Shown: positions 7,662 through 14,175 of the stretch, in pieces
How positions within the stretch are numbered: position 1 is the first letter of the stretch
How the letters are laid out: each line of letters opens with the position of its first letter
DNA from: Actinoplanes liguriensis
Lineage (GTDB): Bacteria; Actinomycetota; Actinomycetes; Mycobacteriales; Micromonosporaceae
Assembly: GCA_000715855.1 (NCBI GenBank)
Contig: KL571203.1
Span: 69,878 to 84,069 of the forward strand
Length of the DNA: 14,192 nt
Direction: 5' to 3'
The notes under the pieces: model-generated
Databases searched by the model: none
What the model saw: only the letters and a program-made list of their open reading frames with translations
What the model was told of the DNA's origin: nothing
Position numbers and translations under genes: made by a program

Positions 7662-7721
7662 CCGCCCGGCACGCCCGCGGCGCAGTCCGCCCCGCCCGGC
7701 ACGCCCGCCGGGCAGTCCGCC
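7662..7721. repeat. Two tandem 30-bp GC-rich repeats
   Basis: Positions 7662-7691 and 7692-7721 are two adjoining 30-base units starting CCGCCCGGCACGCCCGC, matching at 28 of 30 positions. They sit between two minus-strand genes, upstream of the serine hydrolase gene. No role is evident. The unit length is divisible by three, so on the plus strand it leaves a frame open, but no plus-strand gene is supported here. Confidence 0.85.
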
Positions 7722-7732
7722 CCGTCCGCTGG

Positions 7733-8385
7733 TCAGGCCGGGATCAGGAAGGCGAACACCCGCACGCCGACCGGGCCGGACGGCAACGGCGCCGGCGACC
7801 CCGCGGTCACCTTCATCCCTGCCTCCCACGGCTCGCCGTCGAGGAACACCTCGTTCGTCAGCATCCGCCCGTCCTGATACGCGGTGAAGAAGCGCAGCGC
7901 GTGCACCGCCCGGCTCAGCGGAACCTCCTGCAGCGCCGCCAGCAACTGGTCGAACAGCGGCTCGGCGGACGGCACCGGCTCGGTCGCGAAAAGATCCACC
8001 TGCGCGCCCAGGAGCAGCTCGAACTCCCCCTCCGGATGCCGGTAGCGCTCCACGTGGACGTTCTCGCCGGCCGCCTTCCGGTCGATCAGCGCGGCGATCA
8101 TCGGGTACGCCACGGCCCGCTCGAACATCGCGAGAGTCTGGAAGATCGCCTCCTTCCAGGTCGGGGCCACACCGACGCAGCTCTCCACCATCCACGGCCG
8201 GGCCAGCGCCGGATGGTTCACCGCGAAGTTCACCTGCGCCACCACCAGTTCGGGCGTCGGCCGCGGATGCGCCGCCAGGGTCGCCTGGAACTCGGCGTCA
8301 CCCAGCTTCAGGTCATCGCCGATCGCGATGCCGGAGGCCGCCATCCAGTGCGCGAACACCGACGCCGGCGACGGCACGCCACCAC
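7733..8385 (-). CDS. Unknown protein, C-terminal part of a gene split by an adapter remnant
   Basis: About 215 residues that I do not assign to a known family with confidence. A stretch resembling a bulk-processing domain reads ESCVGVAPTWKEAIFQTLAMFERA, with a later LTNEVFLDGEPWEAG and a hydrophobic end VGVRVFAFLIPA. The look is loosely like DUF6348-type actinobacterial proteins, which is a weak impression. Taken alone, a start would be the GTG at 8377, but it has no ribosome binding site. The frame is open upstream into the adapter remnant and is the same frame as the gene piece at 8393-8812. I read the two as one protein of about 354 residues. No membrane segments or signal peptide are seen. 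Confidence 0.75.
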
Positions 8386-8395
8386 CTGTCTCTTA
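8386..8395 (-). other. Internal truncated adapter remnant (assembly scar)
   Basis: CTGTCTCTTA (8386-8395) is identical to the first ten bases of the reverse complement of the Tn5 mosaic end that closes this contig. It is flanked on both sides by ACCAC (8381-8385 and 8396-8400), as expected where two tagmented fragments sharing target-site bases were joined with adapter left between. On the minus strand it gives TAA as a stop in an otherwise continuous frame. Confidence 0.85.
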
Positions 8396-8812
8396 ACCAC
8401 TGCCGGTCCCGATCGGCGGCAGGCCGTTGTCCAGCGAGACCGGGCCGAGCCGCAGCTTCCCCGCGTCGGCGCCGCTCTGCAGCGCCTGGCTGACCACCGC
8501 GACCTCACTGCTGTACCCGGCGATCCGCGCGATCTCCGCCTCGTCGGCCACGGCGGCCCGCGCCGCGGCGGCCCGGTAGACCGGGTCCCGATCGAGGCGC
8601 CGCCGAGTCTCCCCATCGAGGAACGTCTCGTCGACCTGCACACCACCGAGCACGCGACGCCCGAACGCAAGCGGCAGGAAGTAGGTCAGCCGCTCCGCCA
8701 GCCACGGCTCAACACCGCCACTGAGCAGCCGCTCCTTGACCTCGTCCCCGGACGGCTCCGCCGCCCCCTCACAGAAAGCCGTGACCCCCACCACAACCGC
8801 CTCGTCGAACAT
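8393..8812 (-). CDS. Unknown protein, N-terminal part of the gene split by an adapter remnant
   Basis: 139 residues from the ATG at 8812 (MFDEAVVVGVTAFCEGAAEP) to a stop that lies inside the adapter remnant at 8393-8395, so the end is false. The part is helical and acidic, with LTYFLPLAFGRRVLGGVQVDETFLDGE as its clearest block; no known motif is recognised. Removing 15 bases (8386-8400) joins the last real codons (G-T-G-S-G) in frame to G-V-P-S-P-A-S at the start of the downstream piece. Nothing in the sequence tells the function. Both pieces share similar GC content and codon style. Confidence 0.75.
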   Translation of the reverse strand: MFDEAVVVGVTAFCEGAAEPSGDEVKERLLSGGVEPWLAERLTYFLPLAFGRRVLGGVQVDETFLDGETRRRLDRDPVYRAAAARAAVADEAEIARIAGYSSEVAVVSQALQSGADAGKLRLGPVSLDNGLPPIGTGSG

Positions 8813-8888
8813 CGCGTGAGCCTACCGCCCCGTTGATCTCCCGCAACCCCGCAAGATCAAGATCAAGATCCGATTCGCCGGTACGTCG
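8813..8888. repeat. Short gap with triple AAGATC hexamer and 11-bp direct repeat
   Basis: The 76-base gap between two minus-strand genes holds three adjoining AAGATC hexamers (8853-8870). CGATTCGCCGG occurs at 8871-8881 and again at 8899-8909, inside the end of the next gene. No hairpin with a clear stem is seen. Role unknown. Confidence 0.6.
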
Positions 8889-9314
8889 TCAATACCCACG
8901 ATTCGCCGGATCCTCCCCCGGTGCCGGCAGGTAACAGGGCGAGTCGACGATGATCGCCATACCCGTCCGCTTGACCGTGGACTGCACGGTGACAGCCACC
9001 CCGGATCCCGGGACGTAAGCGCTGACCGACCCTCCGGTGCCGCCGTCGGGCAGCAGATGGAACACGGTGATCTCGTAACCGAGCCCCGTCCACCTGTCAC
9101 GTAGCCGGTTGAGCATCGCGATCTGGTTCTCCGGCGCGACCGTGCCGACCCCGCCCGCCCCGCTCAGAACCCAGCGGCCGTCGGTGGCGAGCTCGCCGGC
9201 GGCGTTCTCGCACGGCGAGGCCGAGACATCCCAGTCGCTCAGCGGCATCTCCAGGATCCCCGCGGTCTGATCGGCCACATCCCTGAGATTCTTCTCGGCG
9301 TCACGCCGCTTCAT
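8889..9314 (-). CDS. Small protein of unknown function (141 residues)
   Basis: From the ATG at 9314, which has GAGGTG about seven bases upstream, the frame runs 141 codons. The protein starts MKRRDAEKNLRDVADQTAG, has one Cys in the first half (SASPCENAAGEL) and one near the end (VDSPCYLPAPGE), and a Gly-rich middle. Between them are alternating hydrophobic strands (YEITVFHLLP, VSAYVPGSGVAVTVQS, GMAIIVDSPC), which suggests a small alpha/beta fold. No lipobox or signal peptide is present. The frame is also open upstream into a DUF1023-like fragment, so a longer 253-residue reading is possible. I prefer the shorter start because of its ribosome binding site and the change in character. Such small proteins may be companions of DUF1023 genes, which is inference. 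Confidence 0.55.
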   Translation of the reverse strand: MKRRDAEKNLRDVADQTAGILEMPLSDWDVSASPCENAAGELATDGRWVLSGAGGVGTVAPENQIAMLNRLRDRWTGLGYEITVFHLLPDGGTGGSVSAYVPGSGVAVTVQSTVKRTGMAIIVDSPCYLPAPGEDPANRGY

Positions 9315-10008
9315 GACCTGCACCTCGTTGCCTCCCTCCCGCGCGATCGGCCCGGCATCGTGGCTGACCCGGAGCCCATTGACGAAGGACTCCAGATTGG
9401 TCGCGCCTTCCTGCGCGCGTGCCGAGCCCGCCGCATCGACAACGGTGCTGTCCAGCTGCGGAGGGTCGTACCCGAGCCAGGCGATGACGGAAACCTGGTA
9501 GGCGGCCGCCTGGGCCGGGTCACCGCCCGCCGCCGGGATGTCGCCGGCGTCGAGCCCGTTCAGGCCTGCCACCTCGCGTGCGGCGTCGGTCGTGTGCCGC
9601 CAGCTGAACTCGTCGGGGCCTTGCACGTCCGGCCCGAAGTCGCGCAGCATGCCGGCGTAGGGTCTCCTCGTTCACCGCGAGCAACCGTCGCTCCTCGTCG
9701 GTGTACTCGGCGATCGAGGTCACGACGAGCATCCGCTTGCCGCCGCCGGTGACCCGCTCGGCCATGTCGTCGAGCCGCCACCGCGCGGTGACCACGGTGG
9801 CCGGCCCGAACCCGGCCAGGAAGATCCTGTCCCCGCCGCAGACCGCGGCTTTGTAGGTGAACGAGTCGTAGTGCGCCCAGCCGGGATTGAGCACCTTTAG
9901 CGGCCCGTCGAAGGCCAGCGCGTCGAGGGACGCCCGGGCGCCCGGTGAGACCGGGACGTCGGCCAGGATCCCGGCCGCGCCGGGGTGGACCGGACCGGTG
10001 CCGAGCAC
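9315..10008 (-). pseudogene. Broken ORF: DUF1023-like hydrolase piece fused to unrecognised sequence, with a frameshift
   Basis: Two overlapping frames join if one G of GGG 9660-9662 is removed: E-E-T then continues Y-A-G-M-L-R-D-F instead of L-R-R-H-A-A. The 3' part (about 9350-9560) carries VSVIAWLGYDPPQ and NLESFVNGLRVSHDAGP, which match the region just before the nucleophile motif of DUF1023 alpha/beta hydrolases. The expected GHSYGS block is missing, as the frame passes straight into the leader of the next gene. The 5' part contains LNPGWAHYDSFTYKAAV and IFLAGFGPA, faintly like RidA proteins; I do not assign it. The GTG at 10008 is not a real start, since AAGGAG touches it directly. The whole is either decayed or mis-assembled. 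Confidence 0.55.
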
Positions 10009-10034
10009 CTCCTTGCGCGGGCGACGCCGCGGGA

Positions 10035-10440
10035 AGTGAATATCGATTCGAGAAGTGACAGCAACTCGTCGGCGTGCGCCCGGCGGTCCGCGAAGGTCGC
10101 GAACCGCGGGTCCTTCAGTGCCGGGTCCCCGATCACCGCGACGAGACGCTGCCAGAACTTCTCCTTGGCGCCGGCGGTCCTCCAGGCTCTCCGGTCAGGT
10201 CCATCCAGCCGGCCAGGCCCTGCAGGATGTAGTCGTATCCGGGTTGTCGCGCGCGCGGCCCGGTCATCCCGAAACCGGTCAGCGAGCAGCACACGATGCT
10301 CGGGTTCACGTGCTTGAGCTGGTCATACGTGATCCCTGTCTTGGCGGGAACGTCGCCGCGCAGATTCGAGTAGACGGCGTCGGAGCGCCGTACCAGGTCG
10401 TTGCGAACCTCTGAGCCGGTGACGTCCTGGCCGGGCGAGC
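10035..10440 (-). pseudogene. CaiB/BaiF-family CoA-transferase with lost start, internal deletion and lost end
   Basis: The family moves CoA between carboxylic acids and is about 380-400 residues long. Here only two pieces remain. The first (about 10172-10440) reads DAVYSNLRGDVPAK, NPSIVCCSLTGFGMTGP and GYDYILQGLAGWMDLTGEPGG, typical of the family's first third, but without the N-terminus and its usual start. It breaks off after GGPPA. The second, in another frame (about 10035-10172), reads KEKFWQRLVAVIGDPALKDPRFATFADR and ESIFTSR, normally about 80-100 residues further on. The C-terminus is absent. The catalytic Asp of the family (in the GPRG-LDLG-type and following region) lies in sequence not present, so no active enzyme can be made from this copy. 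Confidence 0.8.
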
Positions 10441-10450
10441 GCGAGGGGCA

Positions 10451-10509
10451 CCGCACGCCCAGCCGCGGCAAGCCCAGTCACCAAAACCCGCACGCCCAGC
10501 CGCGGCAAG
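10451..10509. repeat. Perfect 22-bp direct repeat, 37 bases apart
   Basis: The 22 bases at 10451-10472, beginning CCGCACGCCCAGCCG, recur exactly at 10488-10509. They lie in the gap between the broken CoA-transferase and the end of the IclR gene, and each contains the palindrome GCCGCGGC. Function unknown. The repeat could be natural or could have aided a wrong join nearby. Confidence 0.85.
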
Positions 10510-10536
10510 GCCCTGCCGCCACGACCCGCGGGCCCG

Positions 10537-11400
10537 TCAGACCGCCGGGACGTAACCGAGCTGCGCGCTGATCCGCCCGGCGCACCCGAGCAGATCCGCG
10601 ACGATCCCGGAGTCCGCATCCGGCTTGAAGCGCAGCGCCGGCCCGGCCACGCTGATCACCGCGACCACCCGCCCGTCGTGGTCGAAGATCGGGGCCGCGA
10701 TCGAGGCGGCGCCGGCCTGCCGCTCCCCGTTCGAGGTTGCGAACCCCCGTTTACGTACCGCGGCAAGATCCTTCCGCAGCTTCGCCGGGTCGGTGATCGT
10801 CTTCTCGGTGACCGCCGCCAGCGGGTGCCGGGTGAGGTAGGCCTCCAGCTCGAAGCCGGGCAGGAAGGCCAGGAACGCCTTCGACGACGCGCCCGCGTTC
10901 AACGGGAACGGGATGCCGAGGCTGACCTCCAGTCGCAGCTCCTGGTCGGGGACGACCTGGTCGACGTAGAGGCGGGTGTCGCCGCGCCGCAGCGAGAGGG
11001 TCGCGGTCTCGTTCGTTCGCTCGGAGAGGTGCTTGAGCTCGGGCGCGGCCATCGCGCGCACGTCGGTGCGGGCCAGATATGCCCTGCCCAGCGCCACTGC
11101 GGCGTGGCCCAGCGCGTACCGCCGCGTCGACGGGTCGACGGTGATCAGCTCGCGGCTGCGCAGCGCGGTCAGGATGCGGTGCACGGCGGCCTTGGTCAGG
11201 CCGAGCGCGGTCGCGATCTCGGTCACGCCCAGGTCGGGCTGCTCGGCCCGGCCGAAGTAGAGCAGCACATCCATGGCGCGCTCGACGGCCGCGATCGACC
11301 GGGACTGCCCCTCGTCCTCCACGACCGGCGACGCCGAAACGGCCGATGAAGCCGAAGCGGCCGGTGAAGTCGAAGCTGTCGAGGCGGTTCGGCCTGGCAT
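10537..11400 (-). CDS. IclR-family transcriptional regulator
   Basis: A complete 287-residue regulator. A Ser/Ala/Thr-rich tail (1-30) is followed by a winged helix-turn-helix (about 33-95: AMDVLLYFGRAEQPDLGVTE, then LTKAAVHRILTALRSRELI). The IclR effector-binding domain follows (about 105-285: LSLRRGDTRLYVDQV, FPLNAGASSKAFLAFLPG, VISVAGPALRF). These proteins bind small carboxylic or aromatic acids and usually repress or activate a neighbouring catabolic operon. Start: ATG with GGGGGAG seven bases upstream. Transcribed away from the lyase gene group, with palindromes in the gap between, so it probably controls itself and that group. The DNA for the tail holds an 18-base imperfect tandem repeat (11341-11376). 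Confidence 0.94.
   Translation of the reverse strand: MPGRTASTASTSPAASASSAVSASPVVEDEGQSRSIAAVERAMDVLLYFGRAEQPDLGVTEIATALGLTKAAVHRILTALRSRELITVDPSTRRYALGHAAVALGRAYLARTDVRAMAAPELKHLSERTNETATLSLRRGDTRLYVDQVVPDQELRLEVSLGIPFPLNAGASSKAFLAFLPGFELEAYLTRHPLAAVTEKTITDPAKLRKDLAAVRKRGFATSNGERQAGAASIAAPIFDHDGRVVAVISVAGPALRFKPDADSGIVADLLGCAGRISAQLGYVPAV
11341..11376 (-). repeat. Two imperfect 18-bp tandem repeats in the IclR N-terminal tail
   Basis: The units 11341-11358 and 11359-11376 match at 16 of 18 positions. They code for six-residue Ser/Ala/Thr-rich blocks of the tail before the helix-turn-helix. The unit length keeps the frame. Likely a low-complexity linker. Confidence 0.75.
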
Positions 11401-11434
11401 CGCGAAACTCCCCCGGAACAGGAACGGAACAAAC

Positions 11435-11471
11435 CTTCGCGAAGCCTAGCCTGCCATTTCGCACCGCGAAA
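11435..11471. promoter_or_regulatory. Two palindromes in the divergent promoter region, candidate IclR operators
   Basis: CTTCGCGAAG (11435-11444) is a perfect 10-base palindrome. TTTCGC-ACC-GCGAAA (11457-11471) is a perfect 6-bp inverted repeat with a 3-base spacer, and shares the TCGC/GCGA core. On the minus strand TAGGCT (11446-11451) is a plausible -10 element, with TTTCGC 17 bases before it. So the palindromes flank the presumed IclR promoter, fitting autoregulation plus control of the divergent genes. This rests on symmetry and position only. Confidence 0.55.
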
Positions 11472-11497
11472 CGCTGTACCGCTCCGGCATTGCGGAC

Positions 11498-11669
11498 GTG
11501 TTGTGGAAGAAGAACGCGAGCGCGGTGGAGGGGCAGGCGGTGCCCACCGCGCCCGGCCCGGGGAATCTCCGGTTACTCCGAGGAGGGCACCGCGGAAACG
11601 CTGCTGTTCTTCACCAACCCGCGTGTGGTCGGGGTCGAAAACGGATTCGCGTTGCACAATCCCTCATGA
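11498..11669 (+). pseudogene. Unrecognised coding remnant upstream of the lyase gene, probable frameshift
   Basis: From about 11470 a coding-like frame reads YRSGIADVLWKKNASAVEGQ, then AVPTAPGPG. If one G in GGGG 11559-11562 is removed it continues ISGYSEEGTAETLLFFTNPR and VVGVENGFALHNPS to a TGA at 11667-11669. That stop overlaps the ATG of the lyase gene as ATGA, the classic sign of translational coupling. I take it as the C-terminal end of an upstream gene, shifted by one base and otherwise missing. A small whole gene starting at the GTG of 11498 is the alternative. No family recognised. Confidence 0.45.
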
Positions 11670-12538
11670 CCGCTTCCGCGCTACGCGCGCTCCTCGCCTC
11701 CGGCCGGGTCACCCACGTGCCCGGCGTCTACGACCCGGTGACCGCGGCACTCGCGGTCGCCGCCGGTCACCGGGCCGTCCACCTGTCCGGCGCGGCCGTC
11801 TCGGCGACCATGCTGGGCCGGCCCGACCTGGGCTTCGTGCACGCGACACAGATCGCCGACCGGGCGGCCACCCTGATCCCGGCATTGCAGGGAACCCCGC
11901 TGCTGGCCGACGCGGACACCGGTTACGGCAACCCGCTGCACGCGGTGTGGACCGGGCTCGCCTACAGCCGCGCCGGGATCTCCGGGCTGCACCTGGAGGA
12001 TCAGGTGAGCCCCAAGCGCTGCGGGCACCTGGCCGGCAAGGAAGTGATCGAAACCGGCCTGGCGGCCGCCAAGATCCAGGCGCTGGCCGATCAGGTCCCG
12101 GAACTCGCGGTCATTGCCAGAACCGACGCGTACGCGGTCAACGGTCTCGCCGACACGATCGCGCGCTGCGTCGCGTACGCGGAGGCGGGCGCCGACGCGG
12201 TCTTCCCCGAGGGCGTCCAGGAGATCTCGGAGCTCGCCGCGATCCAGAAGGCGCTGCCCGGCGTACCCCTGGTGGTCAATCGCAGCGAAGCCGCCACCGC
12301 CCCGCTGGCCTGGACCGACGCGGACCTCGCCGAGGTCGGCGTGCGACTGGTCCTGCACCCGGTCGCCGCGCTGCTGGCCGCGATGCGCGCCGCCTCGGTC
12401 ACCTATCGCGCGATCGCCGAGACCGGCAACGCCGAGCAGGTCGAACGGATGCCGTGGGCGGCGTTCACCGCGCTGGTCGGCCAGGACGAGGCGCTCGACC
12501 TGGACGCCCGCTACGTCCCGTCGAGGTTGCAGACGTGA
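11666..12538 (+). CDS. Isocitrate lyase/PEP mutase superfamily lyase
   Basis: A complete 290-residue TIM-barrel enzyme of the family of 2-methylisocitrate lyase, 2,3-dimethylmalate lyase and oxaloacetate decarboxylase. The Mg-binding motif DADTGYGN lies at about 89-96 and HLEDQVSPKRCGH at about 116-128. The Cys in KRCGH is the catalytic acid of true C-C lyases in this family and is absent from PEP mutase, so the enzyme probably cleaves a 2-hydroxy acid to pyruvate or succinate-like products plus a second fragment. Later blocks IARTDAY and ADAVFPEGVQ are also family marks. The ATG overlaps the stop of a broken upstream frame. Nineteen bases separate its stop from the next start. The exact substrate is unknown; no gene name is given for that reason. 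Confidence 0.92.
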   Translation: MTASALRALLASGRVTHVPGVYDPVTAALAVAAGHRAVHLSGAAVSATMLGRPDLGFVHATQIADRAATLIPALQGTPLLADADTGYGNPLHAVWTGLAYSRAGISGLHLEDQVSPKRCGHLAGKEVIETGLAAAKIQALADQVPELAVIARTDAYAVNGLADTIARCVAYAEAGADAVFPEGVQEISELAAIQKALPGVPLVVNRSEAATAPLAWTDADLAEVGVRLVLHPVAALLAAMRAASVTYRAIAETGNAEQVERMPWAAFTALVGQDEALDLDARYVPSRLQT

Positions 12539-12557
12539 GCCATCGGAGGTCCTGCCC

Positions 12558-13052
12558 ATGAACCGCGTCCTCGTCGCCGGGGCCGGCCCGGTCGGTCTGA
12601 CCGCCGCCCTGGCGCTGGCCCGCAAGGGCATCTCGGTCACCGTCCTGGAGTCCGGCGCGGACCTGGCCGCCGAGTCCCGGGCCTCGACGTTCCACCCGCC
12701 GACCCTGGAGATGCTCGACGACCTGGGCGTCGGCGGCGAGCTGCACGAACGCGGCCTGCTCGCGCCGACGTTCGCCTACCGCGATCGCGCGGAGGGCCTG
12801 GTCGCGCTGCTGGACCTGGCCGTGCTCGCCGGTGACACGCGGTTCCCCTACCGGCTGCAGTGCGAGCAGTCCAAACTCACCCCGATCCTGCGCGGTCACC
12901 TGCTCCGGCACGACGGCTGCGAGATCCGCTACGACTGGCACCTCGCCGCGGTCACGCAGACCGGTTCACTTCTGTTCAGCCCGGAGCAGGGCCACGGCGT
13001 GCTCGGAACATGGAGGGCCTCGGCTCGAACGGGCAGATCGTCGCGGGCCTGA
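12558..13052 (+). pseudogene. FAD-dependent monooxygenase, N-terminal piece only
   Basis: ATG at 12558 with a strong GGAGGT seven bases upstream. The start MNRVLVAGAGPVGLTAALAL holds the GxGxxG FAD-binding fold of class A aromatic-ring hydroxylases, whose usual length is 380-550 residues. ESRASTFHPPTLEMLDDLGV and the conserved Arg of the FAD contact follow, then YRLQCEQSKLTPIL. After residue about 135 (RYDWHLAAVTQTG) the family match ends, and the frame runs about 30 more codons of unrelated sequence to a stop. The GD motif and substrate domain are missing. It would add hydroxyl to an aromatic ring if whole. It stands directly after the lyase gene, so it was probably in the same operon. Confidence 0.82.
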
Positions 13053-13216
13053 CCCCCTACGGCGCGACCAAGCGCGGGCTGACCTACAAGACGCTCGCCT
13101 ACCAGTGGCTCGAACAGTCCCTCAACACGTCCGTCCAAGCGTTCCTGCTGATCGCGGCGTTCCTGACCCTGCGCGCCGCCGCCGGGTCCCGTGCGAGAGG
13201 GGGAGAACCGGTATGA
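13009..13216 (+). pseudogene. Short-chain dehydrogenase piece joined to a hydrophobic C-terminus
   Basis: From about 13009 one frame reads NMEGLGSNGQIVAGLTPYGA and TKRGLT. YGATK is the catalytic Tyr-x-x-x-Lys of short-chain dehydrogenases, which are normally about 250 residues. It has no N-terminus with the Rossmann GxxxGxG motif. After TKRGLTY the family match fails, and the frame goes on as LEQSLNTSVQAFLLIAAFLT to a TGA at 13214-13216. This last piece looks like the C-terminal membrane helix of another protein. The stop overlaps the next ATG as ATGA. Two joins within 200 bases are thus needed to explain the frame. Confidence 0.6.
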
Positions 13217-13526
13217 CCGACGCCCTCGGGTGGCGCCGCAAGTTCGGCGTGATCGCCCCGTCGACCAACACCATCGTCGAGCCGGCCTTCTACGCGATGA
13301 CCGTGCCCGGGGTGACCGCGCACTTCTCGCGAATCCACATTCGCAACCAGGACCTTTCGGACGACGCCAACTTCGAGAACCGGCTGGTCCAGATCCGCGG
13401 TGAGATCGGTTCTGCCTGCGAACGCGTATTAACTTGCGAGCCGGACTACATGGTCATGGGATGTCCGCCGAGACGTTCTGGGGCGGCGCTGGACGGCCGG
13501 GCACGCTGGGTAAGCAGGATCGCTGA
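13213..13526 (+). pseudogene. Maleate isomerase-like (Asp/Glu racemase superfamily), truncated and frameshifted
   Basis: ATG at 13213, overlapping the upstream stop, with GGGGGAG about seven bases upstream. The protein begins MTDALGWRRKFGVIAPSTNT, then VEPAFYAMTVPGVTAHFSRI. This matches maleate cis-trans isomerases (maleate to fumarate) and arylmalonate decarboxylase relatives, about 250 residues long. After EPDYMVMG one G seems missing from GGG 13458-13460. With one more G the frame gives G-M-S-A-E-T-F-W-G-G-A, as the family expects, then ends after ten unrelated residues at TGA 13524-13526. As written, the frame instead reads C-P-P-R-R-S. Most of the catalytic domain is absent. Maleate isomerase is the last step of nicotinate-type breakdown pathways. 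Confidence 0.75.
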
Positions 13527-13699
13527 GCGAACCGGATCGCCGGGCCGGCCGCCGGACGTCGGGCGGGCCGGATCGCCGAGCGGGCCACGGGCGTTGACGG
13601 GCTGCGGTAGTTTTCGGCTGCACGCCGCGTTGCGGCTTGTTGCCAAAGCGAGATTGTCCCGGGGCAGAGGATGATCATGAGTGTTGTTAACGTCCCAGC
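13527..13699. promoter_or_regulatory. Intergenic stretch with candidate leaderless promoter
   Basis: No gene is seen in these 173 bases. CCGGATCGCCG occurs twice (13532-13542 and 13568-13578) in a GC-rich half. The second half is much richer in A and T, as promoters are here. TAACGT (13688-13693) fits a TANNNT -10 element and ends six bases before the GTG of the next gene, as in leaderless actinobacterial transcripts. No good -35 hexamer is found. An ATG at 13671 opens a 10-codon frame whose TGA overlaps that GTG, an alternative coupling arrangement. Confidence 0.4.
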
Positions 13700-14175
13700 G
13701 TGAGCGAGCAGCAACCCCCGCCGAGTCAGGGAACACCGCCGAGCGATCCGGCCCCCGCGGCTGATCCGACCCTGCCGGCATTCCCGGCCGCACCCGCCCC
13801 GGCCGACGCGACCGTGGCCCACCCCGCCCCGGCGGAGGCAGCGGAAACGGCAGTGACCCCTGCCGTCCAGCCGCCCGCGGACGAGACGAAGGTCCAGGAA
13901 ACAGCCACCTACGCCTATCCGGTCCCGGAGCCGACGTCCACCTACCCGTCCCCCGAGCCGACGGCCCCTTACCCGAGCCCGGCTGTCCGCCCGGCCGCCT
14001 ACGACTCGCCGGACGCCCCGGCCGGGCCCGCCTTGCCGCCGCCCGCAGCCTTCCCGCCCGCAGCCGTCCCGCCAGCGGCCTACCCGACACCCGGGCTCCC
14101 GGCCCCCGTCTACCCGGCCGCCGGTTATCCCCCTGCCGGCTATCCCCCCGCGGGATATCCGCCGCCCGGCTACCC
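13700..14175 (+). CDS. Protein with Pro/Ala/Tyr-rich N-terminal tail, cut by contig end
   Basis: From the GTG at 13700 the frame stays open for 158 codons to the adapter, with no stop. It starts MSEQQPPPSQGTPPSD and is almost wholly Pro and Ala, with acidic residues early. After residue about 75 it turns to Tyr-Pro repeats: TYPSPEP, APYPSPA, then AGYPPAGYPPAGYPPPGYP at the end. Such tails in actinobacteria precede membrane domains (RDD, DUF4190, DUF4870) or FHA and protease domains, but none is reached here. So the function cannot be given. Strict GC bias at third codon positions supports it over the reverse-strand frame. Confidence 0.75.

Noticed and set aside
7662..7721. Start of a CRISPR array or other spaced repeat
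   Set aside because: The two units adjoin without a spacer, and no cas-like gene is present.
11666..12538. Phosphonate biosynthesis (PEP mutase)
   Set aside because: The KRCGH motif with its catalytic Cys marks lyases, and no phosphonopyruvate decarboxylase or related gene is nearby.
9314..13526. Mobile element as cause of the broken genes
   Set aside because: No transposase, terminal inverted repeats or target duplications are seen at the breaks. Only the 22-bp repeat and the adapter scar stand out.
13594..13613. TTGACG and TAGTTT as a promoter
   Set aside because: The spacer is only eight bases, too short for RNA polymerase.
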